A DNA stretch of 5,724 nucleotides from positions 1 through 5,724 of the forward strand of contig DBNU01000033.1 in NCBI GenBank assembly GCA_002299125.1, given 5' to 3'. The notes beneath the pieces are model-generated. The model did no database searches and was not told the origin of the DNA. It was given only the letters and a program-made list of their open reading frames with translations. Position numbers and translations under genes: made by a program. Source of the stretch: Proteobacteria bacterium UBA664 (lineage in GTDB: Bacteria; Pseudomonadota; Gammaproteobacteria; UBA7966). Positions 1-5,724 of this stretch are shown piece by piece (positions within the stretch are counted from its first letter, which is position 1; every line of letters starts with the position of its first letter).

Positions 1-37
1 ACATCACAAAAATAAAGAAAAAATACTTTTCCTCAAG
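1..37. other. AT-rich 5' end of the presumed next cassette
   Basis: Beyond the R' box of the last attC the sequence changes abruptly to A/T runs, unlike the GC-rich cassette before it. If the array continues, this is the leader of the following cassette on the minus strand. It contains no gene that can be judged from 37 bases. Confidence 0.4.
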
Positions 38-95
38 GTTCAACGCTCGGGTTCAGCCGCACGCGGAACGTGTCGGCTGCAACCGGTTGTTAGGC
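38..95 (-). other. attC recombination site at the 3' end of the restriction-like cassette
   Basis: On the minus strand the site starts with an R'' box GCCTAAC (95-89) and ends with an R' box GTTGAAC (44-38); both fit the attC consensus RYYYAAC and GTTRRRY. Between them an imperfect hairpin is visible. On the + strand GGTT (50-53) pairs with AACC (81-84), and CAGCCG (54-59) pairs with CGGCTG (74-79), leaving C80 as an extrahelical base. CACG (60-63) pairs with CGTG (69-72), leaving T73 unpaired and a 5-base tip. Bulged bases on one arm are the feature integron integrases use to choose the strand. The end CGGCTGAACCCGAGCGTTGAAC on the minus strand closely resembles the L'-spacer-R' portion of the classical aadA attC as I recall it. 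The site is 58 bp and lies 25 bases after the helicase stop codon. Confidence 0.82.
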
Positions 96-120
96 GCCCG
101 CAAATGCGCATGACTGCGCC

Positions 121-4224
<4,104 letters not shown>

Positions 4225-4228
<4 letters not shown>

Positions 4229-4884
4229 ACGACCTCCTTCGAGGCGTCGCCAGGCGTGGCGGCGGCCAGCTCACTCACCGTCATCGGCGGGTAGGTCCTG
4301 GTCGGCGTGAAGAGCTCCTGCTTGCCAGGGTGGGTGGAGAGAGAGCCCTCCGCGCTGAAGGTTGACGACGACATGGCGAGATTGTGGAGGCGGAAATCAC
4401 GCCGCTGGAACCTGCCCTTGCCCAAGTAGCCCCACTCGGCAAAAGTGATCAGCTGGCCGTCATGGGTGCGCATTCTTAACGCGTCTCCGTGCACGAGGTT
4501 CTGCGCCAGCACATAGGACGCCGCGCGATAGAGTGCGTCCGACTCACCCAGATTCAGGTGCTCGGCAAGGATCTCCAGCAGATTCGCGCGGCACTCGGCG
4601 ATGTTGTCGGGCAGCAGCTCGATGCCGTAGATGCACATCAGCGCGAGCAGCGCATAGTGCTGCCGCTCGAAGTCCGACTTGCCATATTTGAGTTCGACCG
4701 CAGCGAGCTTGCGCTGCAGGATCCGCACGAGGAAATTGCCGCTCCCGCACGCGGGCTCCAGAAAGCGGGAGTCGATGCGCTCGGTCTCGTCCTTCACCAG
4801 GTCGAGCATCGCCTCGACCATCCACGCGGGGGTGAAAACCTCCCCGTGGTCAGCGACGCGTTGTCTGGACTTGACGTAGTTCAT
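4225..4884 (-). CDS. Small N6-adenine methylase-like subunit lacking the NPPY catalytic motif
   Basis: A 219-residue Rossmann-fold methyltransferase domain. Residues 1-30 (VKSRQRVADHGEVFTP followed by WMVEAMLDLV) are motif X of the Eco57I/N-6 methylase type. FLEPACGSGNFL (41-52) is a textbook SAM-binding motif I. YGIEL (86-90) and NLVHGDALRM (129-138) are motifs II/III. The catalytic (N/D)PP(Y/F) motif IV is absent. After residue 140 the chain continues with a Trp/Arg/Phe-rich stretch and a short Ser/Thr/Pro-rich tail. It is probably a SAM-binding or accessory partner of the next gene product, whose own motif I is degenerate, but this is inference. It is the first gene of the operon. An in-frame TGA 12 bases upstream and the VKSRQRVADHGE start fix the ATG. 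An AAGGA lies about 17 bases upstream, too far for a good ribosome site. An old truncation of a full-length methylase is the alternative. Confidence 0.85.
4232..4239 (-). promoter_or_regulatory. Strong Shine-Dalgarno for the 525-aa methylase
   Basis: The minus strand reads AAGGAGGT, then three bases, then the ATG at 4228. It lies inside the 3' end of the small methylase gene. With the 4-base stop/start overlap (ATGA) it supports this start codon and coupled translation of the two subunits. Confidence 0.8.
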
Positions 4885-4918
4885 GGGCCGGCTTCACTGC
4901 TTCCTTGTGGTCACTGCG

Positions 4919-4980
4919 GGCTAACGCTCATGGGGATAACCCGCAACGCGAAGCGTTGTCGGGTTATCCCCGGGTTAGCG
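4919..4980 (-). other. attC recombination site ending the brnTA cassette
   Basis: This is a 62-bp imperfect palindrome. On the + strand the outer arms GCTAAC (4920-4925) and GTTAGC (4974-4979) are perfectly complementary. The inner arm GGGGATAACCCG (4932-4943) pairs with CGGGTTATCCCC (4960-4971), and CAACGC (4944-4949) pairs with GCGTTG (4953-4958) around a GAA tip. T4959 is left as an extrahelical base. The unpaired spacers are asymmetric (6 versus 2 bases). Read on the minus strand it runs from CGCTAAC to GAGCGTTAGCC; the 3' box fits GTTRRRY except at one position, and R'' deviates at two. It begins one base after the brnA stop codon, as in many toxin-antitoxin cassettes. A simple Rho-independent terminator is the alternative, but there is no T-tract and the boxes with a bulged base favour attC. 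It may also reduce read-through into the methylase genes. Confidence 0.8.
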
Positions 4981-4981
4981 G

Positions 4982-5209
4982 TCAGCCCGCCTTCTCGAGC
5001 CGTTCGGCGATCCACACCTTGATGATCGACTGCCGGGTGACCCCGAGACGCTGGGCCTCGCGGTCGAGCGACTCGACCATCCACTGGGGGAAGTCGACGT
5101 TGACGCGCTTCTGCTCCCGGTTGGGCCGCGTCGCCGTCGAAAGGTCGAAGTCATCGATGATGTCCTCGACGCCCTCGTCGAACTTCTTGTCCAACTCACT
5201 GGCCTTCAT
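4982..5209 (-). CDS. brnA: BrnA family antitoxin (ribbon-helix-helix repressor)
   Basis: A 75-residue antitoxin predicted to bind and neutralise BrnT and to repress its own operon. Residues 1-30 are acidic and probably face the toxin. From about 33 the chain reads KRVNVDFPQWMVESLDREAQ, then LGVTRQSIIKVWIAERLEKA: a beta strand followed by two helices, the pattern of the ribbon-helix-helix fold seen in BrnA proteins, with Arg/Lys/Asn in the DNA-contacting strand. The start codon lies inside brnT (14-base overlap) and has a good ribosome site, so the two proteins are probably made together. Gene order is toxin first, as is usual for brnTA. The stop codon is one base from the attC. The family call rests on pattern plus the BrnT neighbour, and I am confident of it. 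Confidence 0.88.
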   Translation of the reverse strand: MKASELDKKFDEGVEDIIDDFDLSTATRPNREQKRVNVDFPQWMVESLDREAQRLGVTRQSIIKVWIAERLEKAG

Positions 5210-5465
5210 ACGCTTCCACCTCCCGGGCCCGCGATCTCCTCACGGAGATGATCCGGATCGTCTCGCCGCGGTACGTGGCGATCGCCGACCAATGCTTGCC
5301 GCCGATCATCCCGATGAACAAGAACCGCGGTTCGGTCTCCGAGCGGCTAGCTGCGCGGAGCAAGTTGTTGTCAAGCCAAAGCTCCTGCGCCTCGACGAAG
5401 CCGATGCCGTGCTTGGCCTTGTTGGCACGGCTCTTGGCCTCGTCGAACTCGAACGTGTACCGCAT
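5196..5465 (-). CDS. brnT: BrnT family toxin (RelE-like ribonuclease)
   Basis: An 89-residue protein of normal length for BrnT toxins, which adopt a RelE-like fold and block growth by cutting RNA. Family landmarks visible are FEFDEAK (5-11), Asn15, KHGIGFVEA (18-26), a central PRFLFIGMIGGKHW strand region (46-59), and YRGETIRIISVRRSRAREVEAY (65-86, given as its parts YRGETIRI and ISVRRSRA). Basic and acid residues typical of the active region (His19, Arg66, Arg71, Arg76/77) are present, so the toxin looks intact. The ATG at 5465 gives the expected N-terminus; another ATG five bases upstream is out of frame. No strong Shine-Dalgarno precedes it, which may keep toxin synthesis lower than antitoxin synthesis. 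It overlaps brnA by 14 bases. Catalytic roles of single residues are by analogy only. Confidence 0.92.
   Translation of the reverse strand: MRYTFEFDEAKSRANKAKHGIGFVEAQELWLDNNLLRAASRSETEPRFLFIGMIGGKHWSAIATYRGETIRIISVRRSRAREVEAYEGQ
5216..5224 (-). promoter_or_regulatory. Shine-Dalgarno for brnA inside brnT
   Basis: The minus strand reads GGGAGGTGG, six bases before the brnA ATG at 5209. It is much stronger than anything preceding brnT and fits a need to make more antitoxin than toxin. Confidence 0.7.
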
Positions 5466-5480
5466 CGCATGGCTTTATTT

Positions 5481-5516
5481 TCATCATTTGTTGATACTTG
5501 TTCTCATCACTGTCAA
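5481..5516 (-). promoter_or_regulatory. Candidate brnTA promoter/operator
   Basis: On the minus strand a perfect -35 hexamer TTGACA lies at 5516-5511. No good -10 box is found at 16-18 bases; TATCAA (5496-5491) is at only 14 bases, so the promoter is weak or wrongly assigned. Directly downstream is a nested set of direct repeats, given here on the + strand: TCATCA (5481-5486), TTGTT (5488-5492), TTGTT (5498-5502), TCATCA (5504-5509). The inner copies are 10 bases apart, one helical turn, as tandem ribbon-helix-helix operators often are. The block ends 16 bases before the brnT ATG, where autorepression by BrnA would act. The sequence is visible; function is inference. Confidence 0.35.
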
Positions 5517-5641
5517 GCTCTTGAAAACAGAAGAAATTGCCGCGAACGACAGCTTCCGCAAGATTTATGGCCTTACGTGTTCCTGCAACGCTTCGCTATC
5601 AGATGAAAATTGAGCCCATCGCATCCCTCGCTCGGCGTTCA

Positions 5642-5656
5642 GTATAGAATGTATAC
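5642..5656. promoter_or_regulatory. Inverted repeat GTATA-N5-TATAC in the leader
   Basis: A perfect 5-base inverted repeat with a 5-base spacer lies in the non-coding stretch upstream of brnT. On the minus strand it contains two -10-like hexamers (TATACA and TATACT), with TTGGCA 15 bases upstream of the first, so it may be a promoter or a protein-binding site for the brnTA transcript. It could equally serve a gene beyond 5724. Short AT palindromes also arise by chance. Confidence 0.25.
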
Positions 5657-5724
5657 CCTTTTGGAGCCACTGCCAAGAGAGGGTGGTCTGGCTGTACCGC
5701 TAATAACGAGTCTGTAGAAAAAGC

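Larger units (their letters stand above)
5466..5724. other. Non-coding leader upstream of brnTA
   Basis: These 259 bases carry no gene I can support. The stretch looks less GC-rich than the restriction genes. It holds the repeat cluster next to brnT, the GTATA palindrome, and CGCTAA at 5698-5703, which could be a degraded cassette boundary. No intI start, attI or complete attC was recognised. A leader of this length before the first gene would suit a cassette that brings its own promoter, as toxin-antitoxin cassettes usually do. Confidence 0.5.

Noticed and set aside
4919..4980. Rho-independent terminator or REP-like element instead of attC
   Set aside because: No T-tract follows on either strand. 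The outer inverted boxes, asymmetric spacers, single extrahelical base and placement right after a stop codon fit attC better, although a side effect on transcription is possible.
4489..5022. Open frame of 177 codons on the + strand across the attC
   Set aside because: It crosses the small methylase and the attC hairpin on the wrong strand and has no family signature.
4975..5199. Minus-strand frame of 74 codons within brnA
   Set aside because: Ser/Arg-rich out-of-frame translation of brnA, whose true frame has a ribosome site and a ribbon-helix-helix pattern.
5580..5650. Possible third attC around GAAGCGTTGCAGG on the minus strand
   Set aside because: The GCGTTGCAG end resembles an R' box but has a C where a purine is expected, the upstream AAC box is poor, and I found no convincing paired arms between them.
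5600..5724. Start-less minus-strand frame of 41 codons entering from the window edge
   Set aside because: It ends at a TGA near 5600 with no motif, no following attC and another frame also open nearby; an open run of this length is expected by chance. Sequence beyond 5724 could change this.

Overview
The window reads as part of an integron gene-cassette array from a fairly GC-rich bacterium, most likely a proteobacterium. That is an inference from codon use, attC style and the gene families, because no housekeeping gene is present. All five genes I can support lie on the minus strand, so the array reads from high to low coordinates.

Layout in reading order: (1) 5724-5466 is a non-coding leader with weak promoter or operator-like signals. 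(2) 5465-4982 is a BrnT toxin / BrnA antitoxin pair with overlapping genes. (3) 4980-4919 is an attC-type hairpin starting one base after the brnA stop codon. (4) 4884-121 is a tightly coupled three-gene restriction-like operon: a 219-aa adenine-methylase-like protein with a good SAM-binding motif but no NPPY motif, a 525-aa Eco57I-like DNA methyltransferase with NPPY and a probable target-recognition region, and an 845-aa protein with an N-terminal GIY-YIG nuclease-like domain fused to an SF2 helicase. (5) 95-38 is a second attC hairpin, 25 bases after the helicase stop. (6) 37-1 is AT-rich and is presumably the 5' end of the next cassette.

The genes probably work together as follows. The two methylase subunits would modify host DNA at a specific site. 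The GIY-YIG/helicase protein would translocate on and cut unmodified foreign DNA, as in type III or type ISP restriction systems but with an uncommon nuclease domain and split polypeptides. The upstream BrnTA pair could stabilise the array.

The main result is that the whole restriction-like operon, about 4.88 kb (44-4924), is bounded by two attC sites in the same orientation as its genes. It would then be an unusually large, multi-gene, potentially mobile defence cassette. The integrase gene and attI are not in the window. Methylation specificity and defence activity are inferred, not shown.
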